Shown in pieces: positions 18,385 through 28,157 of a stretch of 33,269 nucleotides of DNA. The position numbers and the translations under genes are program-made. Below the pieces are notes generated by a model. That model saw nothing but the letters and a program-made list of their open reading frames with translations. It ran no database searches and was not told where the DNA came from. Location: contig CAMCOS010000029.1 of assembly GCA_945876565.1 (NCBI GenBank), forward strand, positions 1 to 33,269, given 5' to 3'. The stretch is from Lautropia mirabilis. GTDB lineage: Bacteria > Pseudomonadota > Gammaproteobacteria > Burkholderiales > Burkholderiaceae_B. Each line of letters starts with the position of its first letter. The first letter of the stretch is position 1.

Positions 18385-19352
18385 AAGAGGCAATTCAGTC
18401 CATGGGTAAGGTTGGCGTGCTTTATGGCGGTCGCTCGGCCGAGCGTGAGGTTTCGCTGATGTCTGGGCAAGCGGTCTATGACGCTTTGATTGAGCAGGGT
18501 GTCAATGCGCAACTGTTTGATGCAGGCCAGCATGGGCTTGGGGAGTTAGCCGAGCAACAGTTTGACAAGGTGTTTGTGTCATTGCACGGCAGATACGGCG
18601 AAGACGGAACGATTCAGGGTGCGCTAGAGTTGCTCGGCGTTCCTTACACTGGCAGCGGGCATTTGGCGTCAGCCATGGCCATGGACAAAATTGTGACAAA
18701 GCGTTTGTGGCAGCAGGCTGGCTTGCCCACCCCTGACTATCGCGTGGTCAACTGTGCCGAGGATCTAGCAGGCTTGGTCGATGCGTTGGGCCTGCCGCTG
18801 ATCCTGAAAGCGCCCAATGAGGGATCAACAATTGGCTTGTGCAAGGTAAGGTCAGCCGAGGAGCTCGCAGGCGCATACGAGCAAGTTCGTGCTTACGACA
18901 AATCGATTCTGGCCGAGAAGTTTATTGCTGGCCGTGAGTTGACGGTGGCCTTGCTGGGTTGCGGCACGGACTCCCACGCGTTGCCGATCATCGAGATCAT
19001 TGCGCCAGGCGGCAACTACGACTATCAAAGCAAATACTTTTCAGATGAAACGCAGTATTTGTGCCCCGCACCGTTGCCCGGACCGGTGGCCGAGCTGGTG
19101 AGCGAAATTGCCGTGTGCGCTTACCAAGCGCTGGGATGCTCAGGGTGGGCGCGTGCTGACCTGATGCTCGATGCTGATATGAAGCCTTGGTTGCTGGAAA
19201 TGAACACATCACCCGGCATGACTGGCCACTCATTGGTGCCCATGGCTGCCAAAGCGGCTGGCCTAAGCTTTGGGCAGTTGTGTGTGCAGATCTTGTCTGA
19301 AGCAAGTTGCAAAGTGGTTAACCGGCAGTTGCTTACTCGAGATCAGGGGTGA
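18381..19352 (+). CDS. ddl: D-alanine-D-alanine ligase
   Basis: Makes the D-Ala-D-Ala dipeptide that the MurF half of the fusion attaches. A 323-residue ATP-grasp enzyme: N-terminal [21 protein letters not shown], central [30 protein letters not shown], and C-terminal [20 protein letters not shown] with the metal and substrate residues. The first ATG (18381) overlaps the murC stop by four bases and has a G-rich Shine-Dalgarno (GGGGGAGGGGG) right before it. A second ATG at 18402 is possible but less well placed. It corresponds to the ddlB position in other dcw clusters. Confidence 0.96.
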   Translation: MKEAIQSMGKVGVLYGGRSAEREVSLMSGQAVYDALIEQGVNAQLFDAGQHGLGELAEQQFDKVFVSLHGRYGEDGTIQGALELLGVPYTGSGHLASAMAMDKIVTKRLWQQAGLPTPDYRVVNCAEDLAGLVDALGLPLILKAPNEGSTIGLCKVRSAEELAGAYEQVRAYDKSILAEKFIAGRELTVALLGCGTDSHALPIIEIIAPGGNYDYQSKYFSDETQYLCPAPLPGPVAELVSEIAVCAYQALGCSGWARADLMLDADMKPWLLEMNTSPGMTGHSLVPMAAKAAGLSFGQLCVQILSEASCKVVNRQLLTRDQG

Positions 19353-19355
19353 TAC

Positions 19356-20162
19356 GTGTGGAACGAAGCCCGGATCATCAACGCAACAGCCAACTTGTTA
19401 ATGGTGTTGGCGGTGCTCGCTTTGCTGGCGGGTGCGTTGCTCTGGGTGGTTCGGCTGCCGACGTTCGACATCAAACGCATCGTCATTGCACCAACAGCCG
19501 AGTCGGGTTTTCAGTATGTGTCGCCGGACGTGGTGCGCAGCGCGATTGCCGGGCGCTTGAGCGGGAATTTTTTCACGATGGATTTGCAGCAGACACGCGA
19601 TGCTTTCGAGTCAGCACCTTGGGTGCGACGTGCCAATGTCAAGCGAGTTTGGCCGAACCAGTTGCAAGTAGAAATCGAGGAGCAGCAGCCGTTGGCGTTG
19701 TGGAACGAGAACCAGATGATCAACACCTGGGGCGAAGTGTTCACGGCCAACCGGGCAGTGATCGAGGACGAGGTCGATTTGCCGCAGTTTTATGGTCCGG
19801 AAGGTTCGGAGGCCCTCATTGTGCAACGCTACGCCGAGCTTGGGCAATGGTTCGAGCGCTTGGGTTTAAGCGTCGAGCAGTTGACTTTGAACAGTCGCTA
19901 CGCTTTGGAGGCGCAGTTATCGAACGAGGTAACGCTCATGCTTGGGCGCGACCCGGGTGCAGAAACCGCGGATCCGCAAGCAGGCGTGCCTGGTGCGGTT
20001 CCATTTGGCGAGCGCATCGAACGATTTGTCCGCAACTGGCCCCAAGCAATGGCCCAGTTGCAGGGGAAAACGGTGGAGCGTGTGGATTTACGTTACCCCA
20101 ATGGCTTTGCAATCACGTTGGCGCAAGCGCCAACGCCTGTCAATTCGAACAAGAAACGGTAA
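19356..20162 (+). CDS. ftsQ: Cell division protein FtsQ
   Basis: A 268-residue bitopic membrane protein linking early and late divisome proteins (partners FtsL and FtsB). A short cytoplasmic N-terminus, MWNEARIINATAN, is followed by one transmembrane helix (about 14-34), a POTRA domain starting LPTFDIKRIVI, and the beta domain with APWVRRANVKRVWPNQLQVEIEE and LRYPNGFAI near the end. The start is GTG at 19356, three nucleotides after the ddl stop, with AGGGG within ddl's last codons as ribosome binding site. The MWN N-terminus matches what I recall for Bordetella-group FtsQ. A frame-shifted open frame covers almost the same interval and is a shadow. Confidence 0.94.
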   Translation: MWNEARIINATANLLMVLAVLALLAGALLWVVRLPTFDIKRIVIAPTAESGFQYVSPDVVRSAIAGRLSGNFFTMDLQQTRDAFESAPWVRRANVKRVWPNQLQVEIEEQQPLALWNENQMINTWGEVFTANRAVIEDEVDLPQFYGPEGSEALIVQRYAELGQWFERLGLSVEQLTLNSRYALEAQLSNEVTLMLGRDPGAETADPQAGVPGAVPFGERIERFVRNWPQAMAQLQGKTVERVDLRYPNGFAITLAQAPTPVNSNKKR

Positions 20163-20166
20163 AACA

Positions 20167-21393
20167 ATGACTCGTGACATCAAAGACTTGATCGTCGCCC
20201 TCGACATCGGCACCACCAAAGTGGTGGCCGTGGTGGCTGAGGTGCTGCCAGAGGGTCGGTTTGAGGTGTTAGGCCTAGGTCAACACGAATCCAAAGGCAT
20301 GCGCAAAGGTGTAGTGGTCAATATCGAGACGACGGTGAATTCGATACAGCGCGCCCTTGAAGAGGCCGAATTAATGGCTGATTGCAAGATTCGCGATGTT
20401 TACACCGGCATTGCTGGCAACCACATCCGAAGTTTTAACTCTAGTGGCATGGTGGCAGTCAAAGATAAGGAAGTCACCGCAACCGACGTCGCCCGTGTGG
20501 TGGAGACCGCAAAAGCCGTCAATATTCCGACGGACCAGCAGGTATTACATGTGCTGACACAGGAGTTTATCGTCGACGGCCAGGAGGACATTCGCGAGCC
20601 TATCGGCATGAGTGCGCTTCGACTTGAGGTCAAGGTGCATATCGTGACTGGCTCTGTGAGTGCCGCCCAAAACATCGTCAAGTGTGTTCGCCGTTGTGGC
20701 CTGGAAGTTCAGGACCTGATTCTGCAGCCATTGGCGTCAAGCCTGGCATGTTTGACGCCAGATGAGCGTGAGCTTGGCGTGGTGTTGGTGGACATCGGGG
20801 GTGGTACCACTGATGTGGCGATTTACACCGGTGGTGCCATCCGCCACACGGCCGTGCTTCCGATTGCGGGTGACCAGATTACCAGCGATATCGCCGCCAT
20901 GCTGCGAACGCCCACGCCAGATGCTGAAGATATCAAGTTGCGTTACGGCATTGCCAAGCAAGTGCTAGCGAGCCCGGATGAGATGGTTGAAGTGCCGGGG
21001 CTTGGCGACCGCGCGCCTAGGTTGGTCAACCGTCAAGCACTCGGTGCTGTGATTGAGCCGCGTGTTGAGGAGCTGTTTGGTTTGGTGCAACAGGTGATTC
21101 GTGATTCGGGTTACGAGGACTTGTTGGCTTCGGGAATCGTGCTCACAGGCGGCTCGTCCATGTTGCCCGGCATCGTTGAACTGGCTGAGGATGTGTTCTT
21201 AAAGCCAGTGCGGGTTGCCGTGCCAGAGTATGACGGCGGACTGGCTGACGTCATGCGCAGCCCGCGCTTCAGCACGGTGATGGGGTTGCTAGGCGAGGCG
21301 CGTTTGCAACGTTTGCGGGGTCGCAAAGTGGCACAACAAAATGGCAGCTTCAAGCGCGTTTTGGCGCGCATGAAGGAATGGTTTATGCATTGA
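20167..21393 (+). CDS. ftsA: Cell division protein FtsA
   Basis: An actin-like ATPase that tethers FtsZ to the membrane. The start at ATG 20167 gives 408 residues and the normal N-terminus MTRDIKDLIVALDIGTTK; the open frame extends upstream into ftsQ but without homology. Phosphate-binding loops LDIGTTKVVAVVAE (13-26) and DIGGGTTDVAIYTGG, plus the adenosine-site GIVLTGGSSMLPGI, are present. The C-terminal stretch GSFKRVLARMKEWFMH forms an amphipathic membrane-targeting helix. It lies 4 nt after ftsQ, and a 167-bp gap separates it from ftsZ. Confidence 0.97.
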   Translation: MTRDIKDLIVALDIGTTKVVAVVAEVLPEGRFEVLGLGQHESKGMRKGVVVNIETTVNSIQRALEEAELMADCKIRDVYTGIAGNHIRSFNSSGMVAVKDKEVTATDVARVVETAKAVNIPTDQQVLHVLTQEFIVDGQEDIREPIGMSALRLEVKVHIVTGSVSAAQNIVKCVRRCGLEVQDLILQPLASSLACLTPDERELGVVLVDIGGGTTDVAIYTGGAIRHTAVLPIAGDQITSDIAAMLRTPTPDAEDIKLRYGIAKQVLASPDEMVEVPGLGDRAPRLVNRQALGAVIEPRVEELFGLVQQVIRDSGYEDLLASGIVLTGGSSMLPGIVELAEDVFLKPVRVAVPEYDGGLADVMRSPRFSTVMGLLGEARLQRLRGRKVAQQNGSFKRVLARMKEWFMH

Positions 21394-21560
21394 TGCACGA
21401 CAGGATGATCCGCGACGGCATAGGTCTGGGACTGAAAGTTTGTCGTCTAGATCCGACCGGGTTGGGTTTGGTCTTGATGGCAAGAACCATTAAGCGGTGA
21501 GTACGAAGGCAGTGTGAAGGGGATTAGTAATTTTTGATTTTTGACTTGAGGGAGTCGATC

Positions 21561-22724
21561 ATGATGTTTGAAATGTTAGATAGCGCGGAAAAAACCACCG
21601 TGATCAAGGTGGTGGGGGTGGGCGGCGCCGGTGGTAATGCGGTAGCCCATATGATTAATTCAGGTGTTCAAGGTGTCGATTTTGTATGCGCTAACACCGA
21701 TGCCCAGGCGCTAGCGGCAACCAATGCGCCCGTTCAGATTCGTCTTGGGCGCACAGGCTTGGGCGCGGGTGCCAAGCCCGAGCAGGGCCGCGCTGCGGCT
21801 GAAACGGCCAGGGAAGAGATTCGCTCGGCATTGAATGGGGCGAACATGGTGTTCATCACCGCTGGCATGGGCGGTGGTACAGGCACGGGCGCAGCACCGA
21901 TTGTGGCTGAAGTGGCAAAAGAGCTGGGTATTTTGACAGTTGGCGTGGTCACCAAGCCCTTCCTGTTTGAGGGCAACCGGCGCCAGAAAATGTCCGAAGA
22001 CGGCATTGATGATCTATCCAAGCATGTGCACTCACTAATCGTCGTGCTCAACGAGAACCTGTATACATTAATGGACGATGACGCTACCCAGGAAGATTGC
22101 TTTAAAGCGGCCGACGATGTGTTGCACAATGCCTGCGCTGGCATTGCAGAAATCATCAACGTTGAGGGAAACGTTAACGTAGACTTTGAAGACGTTAAAA
22201 CCATCATGGGCGAGCAAGGCAAGGCCATGATGGGCACAGCCGTGGCAAGTGGCGAAAACCGTGCAATGGTTGCGGCGAAGCAAGCGGTGGCCTGCCCGTT
22301 ACTCGAGGGAATCGATTTGCAGGGCGCACGTGGTGTGCTGGTTAACATTACAGCTAGCCGCTCACTCAAAATGCGTGAGACCCGCGAGATCATGGATCAT
22401 ATCCGTGGTTTTGCTGCCGATGATGCGACTGTTATCTTTGGGACTGCTTACGATGAGAGCATGGGTGACAACTTGCGCGTGACTGTGGTGGCCACTGGTT
22501 TGGGTCGTGCCCGTCCAACGCTGGTGCATGATCGGGACACCCAACCCATGGTGCGTACTGGCACAGATAACGCTCTGGTTTCGGCAAACGGTCAGGAGAA
22601 CTTGCAGGTGCCTTCGGTGTTGCGTAACCCCCGCTCACAGGCTTCGGCCCAAGTGCGAGCGCTGGAAACCGCAGGCATGGAGCACTACGACATTCCGGCC
22701 TTTTTGCGCCGCCAAGCTGATTAA
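21561..22724 (+). CDS. ftsZ: Cell division GTPase FtsZ
   Basis: The tubulin-like GTPase that forms the Z ring. ATG at 21561 (387 residues) or the next codon 21564 is the start; GAGGGAG at 21548-21554 fits both, and an upstream TTG extension to 21534 is not typical. The tubulin signature GGGTGTG is at 104-110, with GVGGAGGNAV at the N-terminus and NVDFEDVKTIM for the catalytic loop. The C-terminal conserved peptide YDIPAFLRRQAD, which docks FtsA and ZipA-type partners, is intact after a short linker. The 167 bp before it probably hold an extra promoter, as in many dcw clusters, but I could not place convincing -10/-35 boxes. Confidence 0.97.
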   Translation: MMFEMLDSAEKTTVIKVVGVGGAGGNAVAHMINSGVQGVDFVCANTDAQALAATNAPVQIRLGRTGLGAGAKPEQGRAAAETAREEIRSALNGANMVFITAGMGGGTGTGAAPIVAEVAKELGILTVGVVTKPFLFEGNRRQKMSEDGIDDLSKHVHSLIVVLNENLYTLMDDDATQEDCFKAADDVLHNACAGIAEIINVEGNVNVDFEDVKTIMGEQGKAMMGTAVASGENRAMVAAKQAVACPLLEGIDLQGARGVLVNITASRSLKMRETREIMDHIRGFAADDATVIFGTAYDESMGDNLRVTVVATGLGRARPTLVHDRDTQPMVRTGTDNALVSANGQENLQVPSVLRNPRSQASAQVRALETAGMEHYDIPAFLRRQAD

Positions 22725-22768
22725 ACCAGGTCGGCTGGCGTACTCAAGGTCGAACCGCACTCCCTCAG

Positions 22769-22792
22769 GCCAGCGTGCATCAGCACGCTGGC
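22769..22792. repeat. Perfect inverted repeat after ftsZ
   Basis: GCCAGCGTGC (22769-22778) and GCACGCTGGC (22783-22792) form a 10-bp GC-rich stem with a 4-nt loop ATCA. No T tract follows (TGCTGTTCCG), so it is not a classic intrinsic terminator. It may stabilise the ftsZ mRNA 3' end or give partial termination before lpxC. Confidence 0.6.
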
Positions 22793-22900
22793 TGCTGTTC
22801 CGTCTTCGCCATCCCCTTGGGGACGGGTCTAGCCAGCGGTGGCATCTTGAGAAGGATTCGCGTTAGAATTTGTTGAAATCGTTAGTAATTAGGTACCCGG

Positions 22901-23824
22901 ATGTTTTTGCAACGCACCATCAAAAAAGCGATACACACGACCGGCGTGGGTTTGCACTCAGGCAAGCGGGTGGAATTGACACTGCGCCCAGCCTTGCCGG
23001 GTACTGGTATTGTGTTTCATCGCGTTGATCTGGATCCCGTGGTTGACGTGCCGGCCAAGGCAGACGGCGTGCGTGATACACGCATGGCATCGGTGCTACA
23101 GGTTGGTCAGGCGCGTGTCTCAACGGTCGAACACTTGATGTCTGCGCTTGCGGGCTTAGGCATCGACAACCTGCATGTGGACCTGTCGGCAGAAGAGGTG
23201 CCGATTATGGACGGCAGTGCGGCGACGTTTGTTTACTTACTTCGTTCGGCTGGATTGCAGGAGCAGGCTACGCCCAAACAGTTTCTGCGCGTGCTCAAAC
23301 CCATTGAGGTACGTGAGGGCGAAGGTAAAGACGCCAAGTGGGCTCGCTTAGAGCCTCATGAAGGTTTTGCGCTGGCGTTTTCGATTGACTTTAAGCATCC
23401 CGCGATTGATTCGACGGCGGGGTTTGCTGAGGTGGATTTTGCGAACCAGTCTTACGCCAAAGAAATCTCACGCGCCCGGACATTCGGTTTTGTGACTGAG
23501 GTTGAGGCGCTGCGTTCAATGGGGTTGGCTCGTGGTGGCAGCTTGGAGAACGCCATTGTGGTTGATGAGTATCGTGTCCTGAACCAAGAGGGTCTGCGTT
23601 ACGACGACGAGTTCGTCAAGCACAAGATTCTGGATGCGATTGGTGATCTTTACTTGATCGGCAAGCCCTTGATCGCTCGCTACGTGGCCAACAAATCTGG
23701 TCACGCCATCAACAATCAGCTAGTCCGTGATTTGCTGGCCAATACCAGTGCTTGGGAACTCGTGTCGTTTGATTCCGAGCAGGCTGTGCCAGCGGCCTTT
23801 AAGAACGATTGGCAACTGGCTTAA
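22901..23824 (+). CDS. lpxC: UDP-3-O-acyl-GlcNAc deacetylase
   Basis: The committed, zinc-dependent step of lipid A synthesis in the cytoplasm. It is 307 residues (E. coli 305). Zinc ligands are H78 in [11 protein letters not shown]241 and D245 in [10 protein letters not shown]; catalytic E77 and H268 (SGHAINN) are present. The N-terminus [21 protein letters not shown] is canonical. It lies 176 bp after ftsZ, in the usual end position of proteobacterial dcw clusters. TAGAAT at 22864-22869 could be a -10 element, but no good -35 partner is seen. LpxC level is set by FtsH proteolysis in E. coli; here ftsH lies about 4.3 kb downstream. Confidence 0.97.
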   Translation: MFLQRTIKKAIHTTGVGLHSGKRVELTLRPALPGTGIVFHRVDLDPVVDVPAKADGVRDTRMASVLQVGQARVSTVEHLMSALAGLGIDNLHVDLSAEEVPIMDGSAATFVYLLRSAGLQEQATPKQFLRVLKPIEVREGEGKDAKWARLEPHEGFALAFSIDFKHPAIDSTAGFAEVDFANQSYAKEISRARTFGFVTEVEALRSMGLARGGSLENAIVVDEYRVLNQEGLRYDDEFVKHKILDAIGDLYLIGKPLIARYVANKSGHAINNQLVRDLLANTSAWELVSFDSEQAVPAAFKNDWQLA

Positions 23825-23828
23825 CTCT

Positions 23829-23855
23829 CCAATTAACCGCAGCCTAATTGGTTTA
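23829..23855 (+). terminator. AT-rich hairpin between convergent lpxC and DciA-like gene
   Basis: CCAATTA (23829-23835) and TAATTGG (23845-23851) form a perfect 7-bp stem with a 9-nt loop, followed by TTTAACC and then TTTT at 23863-23866. It starts five bases after the lpxC stop and is the likely end of the lpxC transcript. A competing CCGCA/TGCGG pairing (23837-23841 with 23866-23870) exists. Confidence 0.45.
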
Positions 23856-23883
23856 ACCGTTCTTTTGCGGGAGTCTAGGTCCG

Positions 23884-24342
23884 TTATTTTTTCTCGGTGA
23901 CTCGATGATGTGCTACTAGGCGCGCAACGGCGTCAGCCAAGGGGCCGGCGTGTAATTCCCTGACCAGCGTTTCGAAGTGGACAAGATCAGCCTCGCCAAG
24001 CGGTTTGGCTTGTTTAACTCGTGGGGTTTGTTGCGGGATGTTTGGGCGGCTGGCAACTTTGATTTTGAGTGTCGTCACGCTCCAGCCGGCCAGAGCAATC
24101 TGCTTAAGCAGTGTCGGCTGCAATTGACGCAGTTTTGCGGCGAGCGCGGCGTGATCAGCAATCAGCGTTAATTCGCCACCTTTGACTTCGGCCACCGCAA
24201 AGCTTTTTCGCATGGCTTGAGGCAATTGATTGCCGATGACCTCTTGCAGGGCGATCAAGCGGTGTGCGGTTAATAAAACTGCACCGGTGCTCTGCCCTTG
24301 TTCAGCCCATTGCAAAGCGTGACTAGCGTGTGATTTAGCCAT
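23884..24342 (-). CDS. DUF721 / DciA-like protein
   Basis: 152 residues. The centre carries the DUF721 pattern: LIALQEVIGNQLPQAMRKSF (about 28-47), then ELTLIADHAALAAKLRQLQPTLLKQI (about 56-81), then WSVTTLKIKVASRP. Many DUF721 proteins are DciA, the ancestral loader of the replicative helicase DnaB in bacteria without DnaC. The KH-like core is present, while the C-terminal tail (TPRVKQAKPL onward) is poorly conserved. The gene stands alone on the reverse strand between lpxC and the M23 peptidase, a usual arrangement in betaproteobacteria. The ribosome binding site before 24342 is weak. Function as helicase loader is inferred from the family. Confidence 0.8.
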   Translation of the reverse strand: MAKSHASHALQWAEQGQSTGAVLLTAHRLIALQEVIGNQLPQAMRKSFAVAEVKGGELTLIADHAALAAKLRQLQPTLLKQIALAGWSVTTLKIKVASRPNIPQQTPRVKQAKPLGEADLVHFETLVRELHAGPLADAVARLVAHHRVTEKK

Positions 24343-24409
24343 CTAGAATCCGAACCATCCAATTGTCTGCTAGGGTAGCGGACTTTCGAGAAGAGAACAA
24401 ACGTTGTTG

Positions 24410-24997
24410 ATGTCGTTGAGAAACCAAAATCCAGGGCAGTATTTACCGCTGCTACCAATACTATTCCTATCATTGACGCTTGGTGCGATGCCTTGTTCAA
24501 GCAGTGCTTCGGTAGATGACATGCCTGTCACCCCTTCGCTTGAGCGAATAGAAGCGCTATTTGGTGCCAGTGGTTTATCGCAGGCGAGCATGGTGTGGCC
24601 GGTGGCGGGACCTTATCGCGTAAGCTCTACCTTTGGTGTTCGAAAGCATCCCATAAAACGCCATCGAACATTCCATCACGGACTAGACATCGCCGCCAGC
24701 GTGGGAACCCCGATAGTGTCAGTTGCCTCGGGTCAAGTCGTGTTTGCCGGCTGGCGAGCCGGTTACGGCCGAGTTGTTGAAATTGACCATGGTCAAGGCT
24801 GGGTGTCGCGCTATGCGCACGCCAAGTCGATTGGCGTATCAAAAGGCCAGCTTGTGCTGGCCGGGCAGGTGATTGCCCGTGTTGGGCGCTCTGGTCATGC
24901 GACCGGCGCTCACTTGCACCTTGAATTGGAACGTGCGGGCGAACGGATCAATCCGATGGTGTTTTGGGCACAAGTAAACTTGGCCAGTGTCGAGTAG
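24410..24997 (+). CDS. Periplasmic M23 (LytM-type) peptidase
   Basis: A 195-residue exported metallopeptidase. A short N-region and a hydrophobic core (YLPLLPILFLSLTLGAM, about 11-27) form a signal peptide; cleavage near SSSA is likely. The C after MP does not fit a lipobox. The M23 domain fills the rest: zinc ligands H89 and D93 in HHGLD and H170 in HLHLE, and catalytic H137 (YAH) and H168. All are present, so it may be an active peptidoglycan endopeptidase rather than an EnvC-type activator. It lacks the coiled coil of EnvC/NlpD. ATG at 24410 is given, but TTG at 24404 or 24407 would be better spaced from GAGAAGAG (24388 onward). It is followed 68 bp later by secA. Confidence 0.88.
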   Translation: MSLRNQNPGQYLPLLPILFLSLTLGAMPCSSSASVDDMPVTPSLERIEALFGASGLSQASMVWPVAGPYRVSSTFGVRKHPIKRHRTFHHGLDIAASVGTPIVSVASGQVVFAGWRAGYGRVVEIDHGQGWVSRYAHAKSIGVSKGQLVLAGQVIARVGRSGHATGAHLHLELERAGERINPMVFWAQVNLASVE

Positions 24998-25065
24998 GAC
25001 AGGCGCCTGCGGTACACTTACGACCATATATGGCGATACCCTTAAGCCGCTAGGATCAGTTGCAA

Positions 25066-27831
<2,766 letters not shown>

Positions 27832-27989
27832 TTTCTTATCTACTTGATTTTTAGAGAATTAATCGCTTGGTCGTTTCTCGATGGGTGGCTTAACGGACGC
27901 CGTTGCTGACACAACGCAAGCCTGAGGCTATTGATTCCATTGAAACTATTTTCTCTGTCGATGGTCCAAATTATGTAGACTGGTCGTTG

Positions 27990-28003
27990 GTTAATTGATT
28001 AAC
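27990..28003. repeat. Short palindrome upstream of ftsH
   Basis: GTTAAT and ATTAAC flank a TG centre, a 14-bp operator-like dyad. It lies about 155 bp upstream of ftsH and 15 bp upstream of the first CCCCAT box. No regulator can be named. Confidence 0.35.
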
Positions 28004-28038
28004 AATCCGAGATCGCTACCCCATTACCTGTGACGGTA

Positions 28039-28067
28039 CTAGGAAAAGCGATTGATAAACCCCATTG
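28039..28067 (+). promoter_or_regulatory. Candidate heat-shock-type promoter for ftsH
   Basis: CCCCATTG at 28060-28067 matches seven of eight positions of the sigma32 -10 consensus CCCCATnT. CTAGGAAA at 28039-28046 is a partial -35 (consensus CTTGAAA) with a 13-nt spacer. A second CCCCATTA lies at 28019-28026. ftsH is a sigma32-controlled gene in E. coli, which makes the match meaningful; the -35 is imperfect. Confidence 0.4.
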
Positions 28068-28157
28068 CAGTTAGAATGTACAGGTACAGTCATGATTCAG
28101 TGGCAGGATTGCGACCAACTTCTGGGCGCATTGGACCTGTCTAGTAGGAGATAGGCC

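Larger units (their letters stand above)
27832..28157. other. 326-bp non-coding region between secA and ftsH
   Basis: No credible protein or RNA gene is seen. From left to right it holds: a weak AGTAG/CTACT hairpin overlapping the secA stop and followed by TGATTTTT (27827-27852); a CGTTG/CAACG micro-stem near 27904; a 14-bp palindrome at 27990-28003; two CCCCAT boxes at 28019 and 28060; a TAGAAT at 28072-28077; and a 20-codon frame (28092-28154) whose stop is 3 nt before ftsH. In many betaproteobacteria rlmE precedes ftsH and argJ follows secA; neither is here. Confidence 0.7.

Noticed and set aside
19942-20166. In-frame extension of ftsA back into ftsQ
   Set aside because: The extra 75 residues overlap ftsQ out of frame and have no FtsA character; MTRDIKDLIVALDIGTTK at 20167 is the normal N-terminus.
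19349-20170. 273-codon forward frame covering almost all of ftsQ
   Set aside because: It is rich in Arg/Gly/Cys with no domain pattern, while the overlapping frame has a membrane helix, POTRA-type sequence and a family-typical start. It is a shadow.
21394-21560. Promoter between ftsA and ftsZ
   Set aside because: Expected by analogy, and TTGATG at 21474-21479 could be a -35, but no acceptable -10 lies 15-19 nt downstream, so I did not annotate it.
21734-22393. 219-codon frame opposite ftsZ
   Set aside because: Antisense shadow of FtsZ, with composition (Ser, Ala, Pro) typical of reverse-complemented GC-rich coding sequence.
24425-24500. Lipoprotein signal for the M23 peptidase
   Set aside because: A Cys follows the hydrophobic core, but the preceding residues are A-M-P, which do not fit a lipobox; ordinary signal peptidase cleavage is more likely.
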